A stretch of DNA of 64,000 nucleotides from Hyphomicrobiales bacterium (GTDB taxonomy: Bacteria > Pseudomonadota > Alphaproteobacteria > Rhizobiales > Rhizobiaceae), in contig UEIF01000027.1 in the NCBI GenBank assembly GCA_900468805.1, positions 123,997 through 187,996 on the forward strand, read 5' to 3'. This document shows positions 33,488 through 42,262 of the stretch, in pieces (positions within the stretch are counted from its first letter, which is position 1; each line of letters opens with the position of its first letter). The notes beneath the pieces are model-generated. The model was not told where the DNA came from. It did no database searches and saw nothing but the letters and a program-made list of their open reading frames with translations. The position numbers and the translations under genes were made by a program.

Positions 33488-34528
33488 ATGGAAAACAACG
33501 GAAATTTCGGCGGAGCGGCATCCGGTTCCGTTCAGCGTGAGCGCCCGACACTGAAGACGATCGCCTTCATGACGGGCCTCGGCGTGACGACCGTGTCGCG
33601 GGCGCTGAAAGATGCACCGGATATTGGCGCTGAAACGAAGGAACGGGTGCGCATGGTCGCCCGTCAGCTCGGTTACCAGCCGAACAGGGCCGGCGTGCGC
33701 CTGAGAACCGGCAAGACGAATGTCATTGCCCTCGTGCTCAGCATCGACGAGGAGATCATGGGCTTTTCCAGCCAGATGGTCTTCGGCATTTCCGAGGTGC
33801 TGACCGGCACGCCATACCATATCGTCGTCACCCCGCATTCGCACAGCAAGGATCCCATGCTGCCGGTGCGCTATATCCTCGATACCGGCTCCGCAGATGG
33901 TGTCATCATTTCGCGCGTCGAGCCTGACGATCCGCGCGTGCGCCTGCTGGCCGAAAGCGGCATGCCCTTTACCACCCACGGCCGCACGGATGGCGGCCTC
34001 GCGCATCCCTATCACGATTTCGACAACGAGGCTTACGCCCATCAGTCCGTGCAGAAGCTCGTCCAGCGCGGCCGCAAGCGCATCGCCCTGCTGCAGCCGC
34101 CGAGCAAGCTTACCTATTATACCCATACCCGCATCGGCTTTCAGACTGGTCTGCATGACTACGGCGCCGAGGAAGTGCCGCTGCGTGTCAACATCGATGC
34201 CCCGCTCGCCGAAATCCGTGACGCCGTGGAGCAGCTGATGCTTTCGCCCGGCGCGCCCGACGGTATCGTCTCGTCGGCCGGTAGCGCCACCATCGCCGTC
34301 AACGCCGGCATCGAAGCCGCCGGCAAACGCCTCGGCCATGACGTCGACCTCGTCTCCAAACAATCCGCCCCGATCCTCAACTGGATCCGCCCGGAGATCA
34401 TCACCGCCTACGAAGACGTCCGCCACGCCGGCCGCGAGATGGCGAAACAGGTGATCGCGCGGATCGATGGCGTGGATGCGGAGCTGCTACAGAGCATCAG
34501 CAAGCCGGAATGGCCGGCAGGGCGATAG
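33488..34528 (+). CDS. LacI-family transcriptional regulator
   Basis: The 346-residue protein has the LacI headpiece (PTLKTIAFMTGLGVTTVSRALKDAPDIGAETKERVRMVARQLGYQPNRAGVRLRTGKTN) with the hinge helix, and a periplasmic-binding-like effector domain (FSSQMVFGISEVLTGTPYHIVVTPHS...). It is divergent from the sugar transport operon and therefore probably its repressor, with the imported sugar or an early metabolite as inducer. The frame begins at ATG 33488. Confidence 0.93.
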   Translation: MENNGNFGGAASGSVQRERPTLKTIAFMTGLGVTTVSRALKDAPDIGAETKERVRMVARQLGYQPNRAGVRLRTGKTNVIALVLSIDEEIMGFSSQMVFGISEVLTGTPYHIVVTPHSHSKDPMLPVRYILDTGSADGVIISRVEPDDPRVRLLAESGMPFTTHGRTDGGLAHPYHDFDNEAYAHQSVQKLVQRGRKRIALLQPPSKLTYYTHTRIGFQTGLHDYGAEEVPLRVNIDAPLAEIRDAVEQLMLSPGAPDGIVSSAGSATIAVNAGIEAAGKRLGHDVDLVSKQSAPILNWIRPEIITAYEDVRHAGREMAKQVIARIDGVDAELLQSISKPEWPAGR

Positions 34529-34567
34529 GAGCTTTCCTGCGGGATAGCATCCACGAGAAGCACCAGT

Positions 34568-35104
34568 CTATGCCTGCGCCGGAAAATCCGTCTCCAGCAA
34601 CCCCATCATCATATCGTCGTGCCACACACCGTTCACAAAGGCGGCTTCCCGCTCCCTGCCTTCGATCGTAAAGCCGCATTTCTCGTAGGCCCGGATCGCC
34701 CGCGTGTTGTAGGCAAGTACCCTTATCCCGATCCGGTGCAGTCGCAACTCCGTGAAAGCATGGTGCAGGAGGAGGCAAATCGCCTCGCTCCCCAGCCCTT
34801 TTCCCAGCAATTGCGGATCGTAGATGCCGATTGCCATGGAGGCGCGGCGATCGGTGACATTGAGCCTGTCCAGCCGGATATCGCCGATCAGGCGGCCTTG
34901 AAAGGCGATGATCCAGGCATTCGGATGATCGATGAGATTTTGAACCCAGCGAATGGCTCCATCCCTGGTCAGCGGCTTCACATCGTCCTGGCCAATGCCG
35001 AACATCTCGACAATCTCTGCAGGGTTTCCGAGAAACAGGCGCGCATCGATGTCATCGAAAGACGCCGGCCGCAGTTCGATATTCCGACCCTTCAAACGCA
35101 CCAT
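34568..35104 (-). CDS. GNAT acetyltransferase (RimJ/RimL-like)
   Basis: The protein starts VRLKGRNIELRPASFDDIDARLFLGNPAEI and has motif A AIGIYDPQLLGKGLGSEAICLLLHHAFTELRLHRIGIRVLAYNTRAIRAYEKCGFTIEG, typical of the RimJ/RimL branch that acetylates N-terminal or other amines. I chose ATG 35102-35104; an in-frame ATG 11 codons earlier (35137) is possible. It lies tail to tail with the LacI gene. Confidence 0.85.
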   Translation of the reverse strand: MVRLKGRNIELRPASFDDIDARLFLGNPAEIVEMFGIGQDDVKPLTRDGAIRWVQNLIDHPNAWIIAFQGRLIGDIRLDRLNVTDRRASMAIGIYDPQLLGKGLGSEAICLLLHHAFTELRLHRIGIRVLAYNTRAIRAYEKCGFTIEGREREAAFVNGVWHDDMMMGLLETDFPAQA

Positions 35105-35202
35105 GCTCGCCGCCAACAACCCGGACTGTTTTACCATTAGGCAGTTTAGAGCCTATCGCAACGACCGCAACTGACACATGGCGGAACCGGGAAACACATT
35201 GT

Positions 35203-35742
35203 CTACCGCGCATTCTCCAGATCCGCCCGCGTAAACACCGGAAACACGGCAAGCCCCGGCACGCCTTCAATCCGCGCAGCACCCTCGCCGCGCCAGATCG
35301 CGCAGACGACACCAAGGACCTCCGCCTTCTCGCCGATCGCCATCCGCCAAGCGTCCGCCACCGCCCCGCCGGTGCTGATCACATCCTCGATGAAGGTCAC
35401 GCGGCGGCCTGTCACATCCTGGCCCTCGATCGCCCGGCAGGTGCCGTAGGTCTTGGCCTCCTTGCGGATGAAGGCGGCGGGCAGGCCCGTCTCCAGCGAG
35501 ATCGCGGTCGCGAGCGGCACGCCGCCGAGTTCCAGCCCGGCGATGATATCGGTATCGGCAGGCAGAAGGGCGGCCATTGCCTGCGCCAACGGCTTCAGGA
35601 GGGCCGGCGTGCCTTCGAAGCGGTATTTGTCGAAATAGCGGTGCGACACCTGGCCGGAACGGAGCACGAATTCGCCCTCCAGCGTGGCGATGTCAGCGAT
35701 TTGCCGGGCCAGAGCCGCATGGTCGATGGATGCCTTGATCAT
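35203..35742 (-). CDS. pyrE: Orotate phosphoribosyltransferase
   Basis: The 179-residue protein matches OPRTase: FVLRSGQVSHRYFDKYRFEG, IAGLELGGVPLATAISLETGLPAAFIRKEAKTYGTCRAIEGQDVTGRRVTFIEDVISTGGAV, the last being the PRPP-binding motif. It makes OMP from orotate and PRPP in pyrimidine synthesis. The ATG at 35740-35742 (MIKASIDH) is chosen; the open frame upstream of it overlaps the LprI-like gene and lacks similarity. Confidence 0.93.
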   Translation of the reverse strand: MIKASIDHAALARQIADIATLEGEFVLRSGQVSHRYFDKYRFEGTPALLKPLAQAMAALLPADTDIIAGLELGGVPLATAISLETGLPAAFIRKEAKTYGTCRAIEGQDVTGRRVTFIEDVISTGGAVADAWRMAIGEKAEVLGVVCAIWRGEGAARIEGVPGLAVFPVFTRADLENAR

Positions 35743-35858
35743 TTTACCCCCTGCCAAAATAAGTCCAGACGGCGCTTGCTCGCCGTCAGCCATTGGATCC
35801 TGGCCCTGCCCTTCCAGAATCGGCGGCGTGCTGCAAGAGACGAGATACGGAAAGCCGT

Positions 35859-36560
35859 TCAGCCCCCGCACTTGTGCTGCGCATCGGGCAGTATCCAGCT
35901 TTCCTTCGTCCTGCCATTGGTGACGAGGAAAAGTCGGCCACCCTCATCCGGCTCGCAGTCGCGATCTATCTCGACCAGGCATAGGGCGACGGGATCGCCG
36001 GGCTTTGAGCGGATCAGCATCTCCTCGCGGTTATACGAGACCTGGTAGCCGTCATTGGCATAATCGATGCCCGTACCATTGCCAAAATCCTCATCGGTCG
36101 CGGGTGCGTCGCCACTCTCGACGCGCGGATGCACCGCCAGGATCGTGGTTGCAGCGCATTGCCCGGCCTTTGTTGGGATGTCCGAAGTCCCGGGCTGCTT
36201 GCCGCCCGTCAGCGACTTCGCGGAGATGCCCCGCATGAAGCTGCTTTTGTCCGGCGAGATTTCCCAGAGAATGGCGAGATAGGCGCTGAGGATACAGGCC
36301 CGGTCGCTACCGCAATCATGCCGGTCGGCCAGGAAATTACGGGCCGAGTGGACGACATCACCCTCATCGGGAGCTGTCTTCCGTGCCGCGCCATAGCCGG
36401 CATTGAAGACATCGTCGAGGTGGGAAAGCTGAGTATCGCCGCAGACGATCTTTTCGTCGGCGCTGGCTGCCTTGGCGCAATCGAAGCCCGCGGCTTCTGC
36501 TGATGCGGTGAAGAGGATGCCGAGGCAGAAGGCGATGAGGAAGGTGGAAATGGATCGCAT
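35859..36560 (-). CDS. Secreted protein with LprI/DUF1311-like N-terminal region
   Basis: The 233-residue protein has a signal peptide (MRSISTFLIAFCLGILFTASAEA) followed by FDCAKAASADEKIVCGDTQLSHLDDVFNAGYGAARK, the four-cysteine layout of LprI/DUF1311 proteins, some of which inhibit lysozyme. The C-terminal half (from about residue 120, with QCAATTI..., LCLVEIDRDC, DAQHKCGG) is an unrecognised beta-rich domain with more cysteines. It is probably periplasmic. ATG 36558-36560 has GAGGGG 6-10 bp upstream. Confidence 0.72.
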   Translation of the reverse strand: MRSISTFLIAFCLGILFTASAEAAGFDCAKAASADEKIVCGDTQLSHLDDVFNAGYGAARKTAPDEGDVVHSARNFLADRHDCGSDRACILSAYLAILWEISPDKSSFMRGISAKSLTGGKQPGTSDIPTKAGQCAATTILAVHPRVESGDAPATDEDFGNGTGIDYANDGYQVSYNREEMLIRSKPGDPVALCLVEIDRDCEPDEGGRLFLVTNGRTKESWILPDAQHKCGG

Positions 36561-36730
36561 GATGGTCCCCTCGGTCCGGCAGGTCGGCCTCAACCTAAAT
36601 GCGGCGGCGAGCTTGTGTGAGTGTTGCGCAGCGTCGTTCGAATGTCTGGCGGGGTATTCCACGTCACAACGTGAACTGAGGAATACCGGATATACGTCCG
36701 CTCAACGCTATTCCAATCGGCCCGCCAGCC

Positions 36731-37129
36731 TCATTCCACCTGATTGAAAACCGCCTCGATACGATACCCATCGGGATCGATGACAAAGGCAGCAAAGTAA
36801 TTCGGCCCGTAATGCTGTCTTAGCCCCGGCGCACCATTATCGACGCCACCCTGGGAAAGCGCTGCGGCATGGAAATCAATGATCGACTGCCGATCCGGCG
36901 CGGCAAAGGCCAGATGGAAGCCCGCACCCGGCGCACCCTGCCCCGCCTCGATCGATTTGATCGCCAGCTTATCGCCGCCGCCGGGCACGCCATAGCCGAC
37001 GGCCTGTCCGGCCTCGCCGGGGCGCAGATCCTCCCAGACGCGGATATAGCCAAGCGCGCCGAGGGCGGCATCATAGAACCGCGCGGCTCTTTCGATATCG
37101 GCCACCCCGAAAGATGCATGGTGGAGCAT
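36731..37129 (-). CDS. VOC-family (glyoxalase/bleomycin resistance-like) protein
   Basis: The 132-residue protein starts MLHHASFGVADIERAARFYDAALGALGY with the first metal-ligand His and contains FHLAFAAPDRQSIIDFHAAALSQGGVDNGAPG and YFAAFVIDPDGYRIEAVFN with the terminal Glu, the two betaalphabetabetabeta units of a glyoxalase-fold metalloprotein. The substrate is unknown. ATG 37127-37129 is chosen, because the upstream frame lies in the gnd terminator region. Confidence 0.85.
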   Translation of the reverse strand: MLHHASFGVADIERAARFYDAALGALGYIRVWEDLRPGEAGQAVGYGVPGGGDKLAIKSIEAGQGAPGAGFHLAFAAPDRQSIIDFHAAALSQGGVDNGAPGLRQHYGPNYFAAFVIDPDGYRIEAVFNQVE

Positions 37130-37178
37130 AATATGGACCTCCCGATTGCAATTACCCGCTTCGCGGCAGGATAACAAA

Positions 37179-37204
37179 AAAGCCCGGCGCGATGGCCGGG
37201 CTTT
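37179..37204 (-). terminator. Terminator after gnd
   Basis: A 10-bp stem AAAGCCCGGC / GCCGGGCTTT (37179-37188 and 37195-37204) is flanked by an A run that reads as TTTTT on the minus strand. It is the rho-independent terminator of gnd, 20 bp past its stop. Confidence 0.9.
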
Positions 37205-37224
37205 CAACTTTATTTTCGCAAACC

Positions 37225-38655
37225 TCAGAAGGTCGATGCACCGCTGCCCCAGGGGCCGTGGTGGAAATCCTTGCCGTCGAGGCGGTCGAAGCCGTGGGCG
37301 CCGAAGAAGTCGCGCTGCGCCTGGATCAGGTTGGCAGTGCCGCGGCCCTGGCGGTAGGCGTCGAAATAGCTGAGCGCCGAGACCAGCGCCGGAACCGGCA
37401 GGCCGGCGGCCAATGCTGCGGTTACGACGCGACGAAGCGCCGGGATCGATTCCTTGACCATGGCCGAGAAGGCCGGCGTGACGATGAGGTTTGCCGCGTC
37501 AGGCGCATCGGTAAACGCCTTGGTGATCTCGTCGAGGAACTGCGAACGGATGATGCAGCCGGCGCGCCAGATACGGGCAATCGTCGGCATCGGCAGCGAC
37601 CAGTTGAACTCCTTGGAAGCTTCCGCCATGACGGCAAAGCCCTGCGCATAGGCGCCGATCTTGCCGGCAAACAGCGCCAGTTCCAAATCCTTGTTGAAGT
37701 CGGGGCCATAGGCAATCGGGAAGGCAGCACCGAGATCACCGAAGATCTTTTCGGCGGCGACGCGCTGGTCCTTCATCGACGACAGGCTGCGGGCAGCAAC
37801 GGCGGCTTCGATACCTGTTGCCGGAATACCCATGTTCTGCGCTTCGATCGCCGACCACTTGCCGGTGCCCTTCTGGCCAGCCTTGTCGAGGATCATGTCG
37901 ACCATCGGCGTCTTGGAAATCGGGTCCTGTGCAGCCAGAACCTTCTCGGAGATTTCGATCAGGTAGGAGTTCAGGCGGCCCTTGTTCCACTCGCCGAAGA
38001 TGCCGGAGATTTCCGAAGCGCTCTTGCCGAGGCCGTCGCGCAGGATGCCGTAGATTTCGGCGATCATCTGCATGTCGGCATATTCGATACCGTTATGGAT
38101 CGTCTTGACGAAATGGCCGGCGCCGTCATTGCCGAGCCAGGCGACGCAGGGGTCGCCATCATACTTGGCAGCGATCGAGGTCAGCACCTTTTCGACACGC
38201 TTCCAGGACTCTTCCTTGCCGCCGACCATGATCGACGGGCCGTGACGGGCACCTTCCTCACCACCGGAAACACCCATGCCGATAAAGGTCAGGCCGGTAT
38301 CCTTGAGGCGATCGAAGCGGGCGACGGTGTCGCGGAAGTTGGCGTTGCCGGCATCGATCATGATGTCGTTCTTTTCCAGATGCGGGCGCAGTGCCTCCAT
38401 CTGCTGGTCGACCGGCTCGCCGGCCTTGATCATGATGATGATCGGACGCGGCGGGCGGATTGCATCGACGAACTCCTCGATCGTCTTGCAGGGAATGATC
38501 TGCTTCTTCAGATCACCGGCGCTCTCGTAGAACTCATCCGTTTTTTCAGGGGTGCGGTTGAAGACCGCGATCTTGTTGCCCTTTTCTGCAATGTTGAGCG
38601 CCAGGTTGGACCCCATGACGGCAAGGCCGATCAGTCCGATTTCTGCCTTTTCCAC
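37225..38655 (-). CDS. gnd: 6-phosphogluconate dehydrogenase (decarboxylating)
   Basis: The 476-residue enzyme contains the NADP-binding start AEIGLIGLAVMGSNLALNIAEKG, VNRTPEKTDEF, the catalytic segment GVSGGEEGARHGPSIMVGG and HFVKTIHNGIEYADMQMIAEIY, and the C-terminal ALSYFDAYRQGRGTANLIQAQRDFFGAHGFDR. It converts 6-phosphogluconate to ribulose 5-phosphate, CO2 and NADPH. The start is GTG 38653-38655 with GGAGGT at 6 bp; it places MEKAEIG at the N-terminus. The gene stands alone with its own terminator. Confidence 0.95.
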   Translation of the reverse strand: MEKAEIGLIGLAVMGSNLALNIAEKGNKIAVFNRTPEKTDEFYESAGDLKKQIIPCKTIEEFVDAIRPPRPIIIMIKAGEPVDQQMEALRPHLEKNDIMIDAGNANFRDTVARFDRLKDTGLTFIGMGVSGGEEGARHGPSIMVGGKEESWKRVEKVLTSIAAKYDGDPCVAWLGNDGAGHFVKTIHNGIEYADMQMIAEIYGILRDGLGKSASEISGIFGEWNKGRLNSYLIEISEKVLAAQDPISKTPMVDMILDKAGQKGTGKWSAIEAQNMGIPATGIEAAVAARSLSSMKDQRVAAEKIFGDLGAAFPIAYGPDFNKDLELALFAGKIGAYAQGFAVMAEASKEFNWSLPMPTIARIWRAGCIIRSQFLDEITKAFTDAPDAANLIVTPAFSAMVKESIPALRRVVTAALAAGLPVPALVSALSYFDAYRQGRGTANLIQAQRDFFGAHGFDRLDGKDFHHGPWGSGASTF

Positions 38656-38810
38656 GACAAACCTCCGATGAGTGAAATGGTGCGATGTTGTGGCACTCTC
38701 TCGCCCAAACGGCAAGGTCGAAGACCGCGATTCGGATCGAAAAAAGGCTGTCGGAACAGGCTTTTCGAATGGCCACGGAAGCACCATATGCATAGGTTTG
38801 GGAGGCCTGA

Positions 38811-39596
38811 ATGACTGCTACCGCTGCAAGGCAGAGCGATATCAAGCCGCTGCTCGCAAAGAGAGCCGGCCGCTACCGCGAATATGCGCCCTCACCGGTA
38901 CTCGCACCGCATTTCCGCTGCCTCTGGTCGCATGAAATTCGCACAGCGAGCCCGGTCGCCATCGTCCCTGATGGTTATTGCGACCTGCTTTTCGCAGACG
39001 GCCGCCTCTTCGTTGTCGGACCGGACCGCACCGCCGCCTTCCCGCCGATGACGCCGGGGATGCGCATTATCGGCGCGCGTTTTGCACCGGGCGCCGGCGC
39101 CGCCTGGCTGAATCTGCCTCTGTCGGAGATCACCGGCCTCTCCATTCCCTTGAGCGATCTCGCGCCTCGAAAGGCTGCCCTTCTCGAACCGCATCTGTCC
39201 GACTGTCCCGATGGGGCTACCGCCCTCTCACTCTTCGCCACCCTGTTGAGTGAACTGGCAGGGGAAGAAGCGGAGCCGGCCCCCGAGGCTCGCCTGATCT
39301 TTGCCGCCGCTGACCATGGGCCGGGCCGCATCGGCGATCTGCAGCAGAAGCTCGATATCGGCGAACGGCAATTGCGCCGCCGCGCCCACCACCATTTCGG
39401 CTATGGCATCAAGACGCTGGAGCGCATCCGCCGCCTGCAGCGCTTCATGGCGCTCTGCCGGGCGGATGAGGCGCTGCCGCTGGCTAGCCTCGCCCTCGAA
39501 GCCGGCTTCTCCGATCAGCCCCATATGACCCGTGAGATCGGCGAACTGACGACGCTGACGCCATCCGCCATGGTCGATCAACTGACCGGCCGCTGA
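38811..39596 (+). CDS. AraC-family transcriptional regulator with DUF6597-type sensor
   Basis: The 261-residue protein has an N-terminal domain of the type found in DUF6597 proteins (YREYAPSPVLAPHFRCLWSHEI, VPDGYCDLLFADGRLFVVGPDRTA, IIGARFAPGAG) and a C-terminal AraC helix-turn-helix pair (IGDLQQKLDIGERQLRRRAHHHFGYGIKTLERIRRLQRF, SLALEAGFSDQPHMTREIGELTTLTPS). It may control the SRPBCC and VOC genes that follow on the same strand 63 bp downstream. The ligand is unknown. Confidence 0.85.
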   Translation: MTATAARQSDIKPLLAKRAGRYREYAPSPVLAPHFRCLWSHEIRTASPVAIVPDGYCDLLFADGRLFVVGPDRTAAFPPMTPGMRIIGARFAPGAGAAWLNLPLSEITGLSIPLSDLAPRKAALLEPHLSDCPDGATALSLFATLLSELAGEEAEPAPEARLIFAAADHGPGRIGDLQQKLDIGERQLRRRAHHHFGYGIKTLERIRRLQRFMALCRADEALPLASLALEAGFSDQPHMTREIGELTTLTPSAMVDQLTGR

Positions 39597-39659
39597 CCGT
39601 TTCGTTCAAGACAGTCCGTGCCGGCCTGCTAGTCTGGCACAAAGCAAAAGGACAGACCG

Positions 39660-40058
39660 ATGACCACAATGCCCGCCCGCATCGTCCACGTCACGATCAA
39701 AAGAGACTGGCGCGATGTCTATGATTTCGCCGGCAGACCGGAGAACATGCCGCTCTGGGCCTCCGGCCTTGCGAGCGGTCTGGAACCCGATGGCGAGGAC
39801 TGGATCGCCCACGGCCCGCTCGGCAGCGTCCGCGTGAGCTTCGTGCCGCCGAACGAATTCGGCATCATCGACCATACCGTCACCATCGAATCCGGCCTGC
39901 GCGTCTATAATGCGTTGCGCATCGTGCCGAATGGCGATGGCTGCGAGGTGATGTTCACGCTGTTGCGCCTGCCGGGCATGACCGACGAGCAATTTGCCGC
40001 CGATGCCGCCCATATCCAGAAGGATCTGGCGGCGCTGAGATCGCTAATGGAGAAATAA
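39660..40058 (+). CDS. SRPBCC-family protein (polyketide cyclase-like)
   Basis: The 132-residue protein has the START/SRPBCC pattern: an initial strand and helix (RIVHVTIKRDWRDVYDFAGRPENMPLWASGL), central strands (WIAHGPLGSVRVSFVPPNEFGIIDHTVTIESGLRVYNALRIVPNGDGCEVMFTLLRL) and a long C-terminal helix (TDEQFAADAAHIQKDLAALRSLME). This fold binds hydrophobic ligands. It is followed by a VOC gene with 1-bp spacing, so the two probably form an operon. Confidence 0.8.
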   Translation: MTTMPARIVHVTIKRDWRDVYDFAGRPENMPLWASGLASGLEPDGEDWIAHGPLGSVRVSFVPPNEFGIIDHTVTIESGLRVYNALRIVPNGDGCEVMFTLLRLPGMTDEQFAADAAHIQKDLAALRSLMEK

Positions 40059-40059
40059 G

Positions 40060-40422
40060 ATGGCCGACAACGACGCTGAAAATGACCGCCGCATCGACTA
40101 TGTCGAGTTCAACGTCGCCGACATCGGCGCGGCAAAAGCCTTCTATGGCGCGGCCTTCGGCTGGCGCTTCACCGATTACGGGGAGAACTACTGCGAGTTC
40201 GACGATGGAAGGCTGAAAGGCGGCTTCACCAATCTCGGCCCGGTGCGCACATCGGGCGGCCCGCTCGTTATCCTCTATGCCGAGAAGCTGGAGGACGTGC
40301 TCGAAAGCGTCGAGAAGGCGGGCGGCACGATCGCCAGGCCGATCACGCCCTTCCCCGGCGGCCGCCGCTTCCATTTTGTCGACAAGGACGGCTACGAACT
40401 CGCCGTCTGGAGCAAGGACTGA
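40060..40422 (+). CDS. VOC-family protein
   Basis: The 120-residue protein has one complete VOC repeat pair: RIDYVEFNVADIGAAKAFYGAAFGWRFTDYGENYCEFD and GPLVILYAEKLEDVLESVEKAGGTIARPITPFPGGRRFHFVDKDGYELAVWS, with the terminal Glu-like position in GYELAVW. The YAEKL segment resembles PhnB/glyoxalase-like proteins. It follows the SRPBCC gene directly and overlaps no gene. Substrate unknown. Confidence 0.85.
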   Translation: MADNDAENDRRIDYVEFNVADIGAAKAFYGAAFGWRFTDYGENYCEFDDGRLKGGFTNLGPVRTSGGPLVILYAEKLEDVLESVEKAGGTIARPITPFPGGRRFHFVDKDGYELAVWSKD

Positions 40423-40424
40423 GC

Positions 40425-41123
40425 TCAGGTCGGTGCGTTGGCGCCGAGATTCTGGATCGTGATCAGCGCCCCGATCACCTTCTTCGATGCGTCGTGCAGC
40501 GGCACCATGCGGCAGCGATTGTGCCGCTCGTCCCGCGCGTAGTTGTAATCCGCCGACATGCCGTCGAAGCAGGCGTCGAGCTTTTCCTTCACCTCGTTTG
40601 CAAAACGCTCCTGGCCGATGAAGTCGACGATATGGCGGCCGATGAGCTGCATGGCAGTCTTGCCGAGATGGGCGCAGTTGACGGGATTGGAATAAAGGTA
40701 GCGGTAATCCTTCGTCAGCACCGCCACGCGGTCCGGCAGCGTCTGCAGGATCGCCGCATTGAGGAACTGCCCGTTATCGGTATCGGGAACATAGGCGGCC
40801 GGCTGGCGAAGTTTCCTATCCGCCGGCAGCGGCACGCGCCAGTCCGGCGCATGGGCGCCGAAATAGCGGTCGAGCAGATAGGAGAGCACGGCGGCATATT
40901 GCGTCACGAAAGCCCCGTCATCGGCATCTTCAGCGATGAGGTAGCTTACAAACTGAAGTTGCATATAGACTTCGACAAGACTGGACGCCCTGCATGCGAG
41001 GATTGCCTCTGCCAGCGGCTGGATATCGCGGTCGAGCGCGGCCACGCGCTCATCATCCCCTAGCCTTATCGCTTCCTCGATCTGCGCGCAGCGCAAGGAA
41101 AAGGCCCTGAACAACTCAAGCAA
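40425..41123 (-). CDS. PAS-domain protein
   Basis: The 232-residue protein has an N-terminal helical part (LELFRAFSLRCAQIEEAIRLGDDERVAALDRDIQPLAEAILACR..., about residues 1-80) and a C-terminal PAS fold (ILQTLPDRVAVLTKDYRYLYSNPVNCAHLGKTAMQLIGRHIVDFIGQERFANEVKEKLDACFDG..., RCRMVPLHDASKKVIGALITIQNL). There is no output domain. It may be a signalling partner of a histidine kinase or a small sensor. The start is TTG 41121-41123 with GGGGGT before it. Confidence 0.7.
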   Translation of the reverse strand: MLELFRAFSLRCAQIEEAIRLGDDERVAALDRDIQPLAEAILACRASSLVEVYMQLQFVSYLIAEDADDGAFVTQYAAVLSYLLDRYFGAHAPDWRVPLPADRKLRQPAAYVPDTDNGQFLNAAILQTLPDRVAVLTKDYRYLYSNPVNCAHLGKTAMQLIGRHIVDFIGQERFANEVKEKLDACFDGMSADYNYARDERHNRCRMVPLHDASKKVIGALITIQNLGANAPT

Positions 41124-41322
41124 GATACCCCCAATATCAATTTCCTGAGAAACGTTCCGAAGACCGGTCGAGGCCTATGTTTATGAAAGATTACGCGCTC
41201 CGGTAGGTACTTTGCGCGCCCTAGTAGAGACGCGTAACATGAACTCTGCTCAGTTTCAACTGAAGCGGACCTGTCGCTTCTCACCGATTATAAATCAGGA
41301 GCAAAATCTTACAGGCAGAATC

Positions 41323-42258
41323 TTACAGACTGACGGAACGCTTTATATCCCAACGGTCGTGATACCACAGCCACTGGGCCGGGTACTCGCGCACCCAGCT
41401 CTCAACCTTGTCGTTCATCATCTGGGCGGTGGCGGGAAGATCGAGATTACCCTTCTCGTCGCGCGGCATCTCCATCTTCGGTTCGATCTCCAGCCGGTAG
41501 CGATTGCCGGGAAGGCGGATGCAACGGGCCGGATAGACCTCGCAATTGAACTGCCGCACGAGCTTTGGCAAGAGCGGATTGGTCTTGGTGTCGAGCCCGA
41601 AGAATTTCGTCTTCAACCCGCGGCTGAACTTCTGGTCGACGAGAACGCCGACCCCTTGGCCCGCTTCGAGCTGGCGCGCCAGCGCAAAGGAGGAACCGGC
41701 ATGCGAAGGCACCAGCTTGCCCATGCGGCCGCTGCGGAAATCGAAGACCTTCTGCGCGATGTAAGGATTGTTCGGCGGGCGGAAGAGCACCGTCACACTG
41801 AGACCGAAGGCATTGCCGGCGACCGGCAAGAGCTCGAAGTTGCCGGTATGGCCGGTAAAGACGATGAAGGGGCGCGGATTGTCGCGCAGCTCCAGGAAGA
41901 TCGGAATGCCCGAGACTTCCACCCTGCCCGGCTCGGCGCTTTCAGAATCGAAATCGAAGAGCTGGTCGAGAAAGACATATTCGGCCGCAAGCCGGCCCAT
42001 ATTGCCCCAGCTTTCCAGCGCGATTTCCTCAAGCTCCGCGTCACTCTTTTCCGGAAAGGCCCGGCGCAGATTGTAGAGCATCAGCTTGTGGCGCTTCAGT
42101 CGCCGACCGACATGGCGGGTCATCCGGTCGGCAAAACGCATGGCGCCATCGGCGGGGAAAAGCTTCAGGAAGTTCAGGAAGCCGAACATCAGCTGCGCCA
42201 CCAGCCATTGCTGGAAACGCCTGAGCGCCAGAACGATCCTGGTGATGAACAGCTTCAA
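41323..42258 (-). CDS. lpxXL: Lipid A biosynthesis acyltransferase LpxXL
   Basis: The 311-residue protein is of the HtrB/LpxL type, with an N-terminal membrane segment (VLALRRFQQWLVAQLMFGFLNFLKLF) and the HX4E catalytic motif HTGNFE (His137, Glu142), and the C-terminal YPAQWLWYHDRWDIK. In rhizobia LpxXL transfers the 27-hydroxyoctacosanoyl chain from AcpXL to the lipid A precursor at the inner-membrane face. It is the last gene of the acpXL cluster and begins 4 bp after adh2XL ends. Confidence 0.93.
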   Translation of the reverse strand: MKLFITRIVLALRRFQQWLVAQLMFGFLNFLKLFPADGAMRFADRMTRHVGRRLKRHKLMLYNLRRAFPEKSDAELEEIALESWGNMGRLAAEYVFLDQLFDFDSESAEPGRVEVSGIPIFLELRDNPRPFIVFTGHTGNFELLPVAGNAFGLSVTVLFRPPNNPYIAQKVFDFRSGRMGKLVPSHAGSSFALARQLEAGQGVGVLVDQKFSRGLKTKFFGLDTKTNPLLPKLVRQFNCEVYPARCIRLPGNRYRLEIEPKMEMPRDEKGNLDLPATAQMMNDKVESWVREYPAQWLWYHDRWDIKRSVSL

Positions 42259-42262
42259 TCGG